From: Candidatus Thorarchaeota archaeon
GTDB lineage: Archaea > Asgardarchaeota > Thorarchaeia > Thorarchaeales > Thorarchaeaceae
Length of the DNA: 64,000 bases
Assembly (NCBI GenBank): GCA_016840825.1
Contig: JAEORN010000003.1
Span: 1 to 64,000 of the forward strand
Direction of reading: 5' to 3'
Positions 63,506 through 64,000 of the stretch are shown here, piece by piece; positions within the stretch are counted from its first letter, which is position 1, and each line of letters opens with the position of its first letter. The position numbers and the translations under genes are program-made. The notes beneath the pieces are model-generated. The model saw nothing but the letters and a program-made list of their open reading frames with translations. It was not told the origin of the DNA and searched no databases.

Positions 63506-64000
63506 ATGGTACTTACAAGTCAGGAGTTGGCATATGCGAAGAACTACCTCGGAAGAGAACTAACACAAACAGAGTTGAATATGCTAGATGTCCTGTGGTC
63601 GGAGCATTGCAGCTATAAAAGTAGTAAACGTTGGTTCCATCATTTCAAAACAGATGGAAAGAGTGTATATCTTGGTATAGGCGAAGGAGCAGGACTTGTA
63701 GATATAGGGGATGGATATCTCGCAGGTGTGGCAATGGAGTCGCATAACCACCCCAGTCAAATTGACCCATATAATGGAGCTGCGACTGGAGTGGGCGGAA
63801 TTATCAGAGATGTCATTTCTCAAGGTTGTAAAGCAGTTGGACTAATGAATTGTTTGCGTTTTGGACGTCCTGAAAAGCCAAGGAACGCGTATCTACTTGA
63901 GCAAGTGGTCAGAGGAATCTCAGAATATGGAAACAGTGTTGGGATACCTACAATAGGAGGGGAAATTGAGTTTGATGATTCATATGATGAGAATTGTCTG
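63506..64000 (+). CDS. purL: FGAM synthetase subunit PurL, N-terminal part
   Basis: The frame opens at ATG 63506 and runs to the window edge, giving the first 165 residues. It shows small-type PurL motifs: MLDVLWSEHCSYKSSKRW, GVAMESHNHPSQIDPYNGAA and TGVGGIIRDVISQGCKAVG, which form the ATP and FGAR site. The enzyme turns FGAR plus ammonia into FGAM with ATP. The lack of the long N-terminal PurS-like domain of large PurL agrees with PurS being supplied by the upstream fusion. The gene continues outside the window. Confidence 0.95.
   Translation, partial: MVLTSQELAYAKNYLGRELTQTELNMLDVLWSEHCSYKSSKRWFHHFKTDGKSVYLGIGEGAGLVDIGDGYLAGVAMESHNHPSQIDPYNGAATGVGGIIRDVISQGCKAVGLMNCLRFGRPEKPRNAYLLEQVVRGISEYGNSVGIPTIGGEIEFDDSYDENCL

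Noticed and set aside
1..64000. Mobile element, prophage or RNA gene
   Set aside because: No transposase, integrase, phage structural gene, terminal inverted repeats, tRNA cloverleaf or rRNA stretch was seen. The gaps are short and mostly promoter-like.

Overview
The window looks like chromosomal DNA of an archaeon, most likely an Asgard-type lineage (Thorarchaeia-like is my best guess; this is inference, not a database result). Archaeal signs are a PurP-type formate-dependent purine enzyme with a PurP paralogue, a type 2 isopentenyl-diphosphate isomerase, a stand-alone alpha subunit of an ADP-forming acyl-CoA synthetase, TATA-like boxes ahead of genes, and many very large surface proteins with archaeal-style Thr/Ser linkers and one C-terminal membrane anchor. 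Base composition is moderate (roughly low-40s % G+C by eye). TTG and GTG starts are common, and several are preceded by a clear GGAGG/GGTGA-type ribosome binding site 5-9 bases upstream. I used these to choose starts. No rRNA, tRNA, insertion sequence, integrase or CRISPR array was seen.

Layout. 0-6 kb holds mixed housekeeping genes: a TPR protein, a degenerate topoisomerase-type zinc-finger protein, a small membrane protein, a crotonase, a secernin-like Ntn hydrolase, an ADP-ribosylglycohydrolase-family protein and carbamate kinase. 6.2-14 kb is a three-gene membrane/surface system: a secreted prenyltransferase-like toroid protein, a giant fusion of the same toroid with a 7TM bundle and a cytoplasmic RimK-like ATP-grasp ligase, and a membrane-anchored transglutaminase-fold protein with an intact Cys-His-Asp triad. 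14.4-24.6 kb is a second surface operon with an LVIVD-propeller/Ig protein, two tandem paralogous SBBP-propeller proteins with glycosylation-rich helical stalks, and a small PH-like membrane protein. 24.6-29.1 kb carries RidA, a TPR protein and a very long HEAT-repeat protein. 29.2-41.6 kb (minus strand) is a third surface operon encoding a protein with about two dozen thrombospondin-type-3 calcium motifs, a 1955-residue NHL/FG-GAP propeller protein and a membrane-anchored papain-like cysteine peptidase candidate.

41.9-44.1 kb (minus) has PadR and BtrH/DUF4872-type genes under an 18-bp perfect palindrome, followed by a 61-residue membrane protein. 44.2-52.3 kb is a probable cytoskeletal or scaffold neighbourhood: a TPR protein, a WD40/coiled-coil protein and, divergently, a three-gene run in which a divergent FtsZ/tubulin-superfamily GTPase sits between an approximately 900-residue helical protein and a smaller helical protein. 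This run and the toroid/7TM/ATP-grasp/transglutaminase cluster are the strongest candidates for undescribed systems. 52.4-57.6 kb has an SBBP-propeller protein with a cytoplasmic zinc ribbon, the acyl-CoA synthetase alpha subunit, the type 2 isomerase and a four-helix membrane protein.

57.7-64 kb is a tight de novo purine operon: purN, purF, purP, a purP paralogue, a purC-purS fusion, purQ and purL (cut by the window edge). Several of its junctions are 4-bp ATGA/GTGA overlaps, implying translational coupling.
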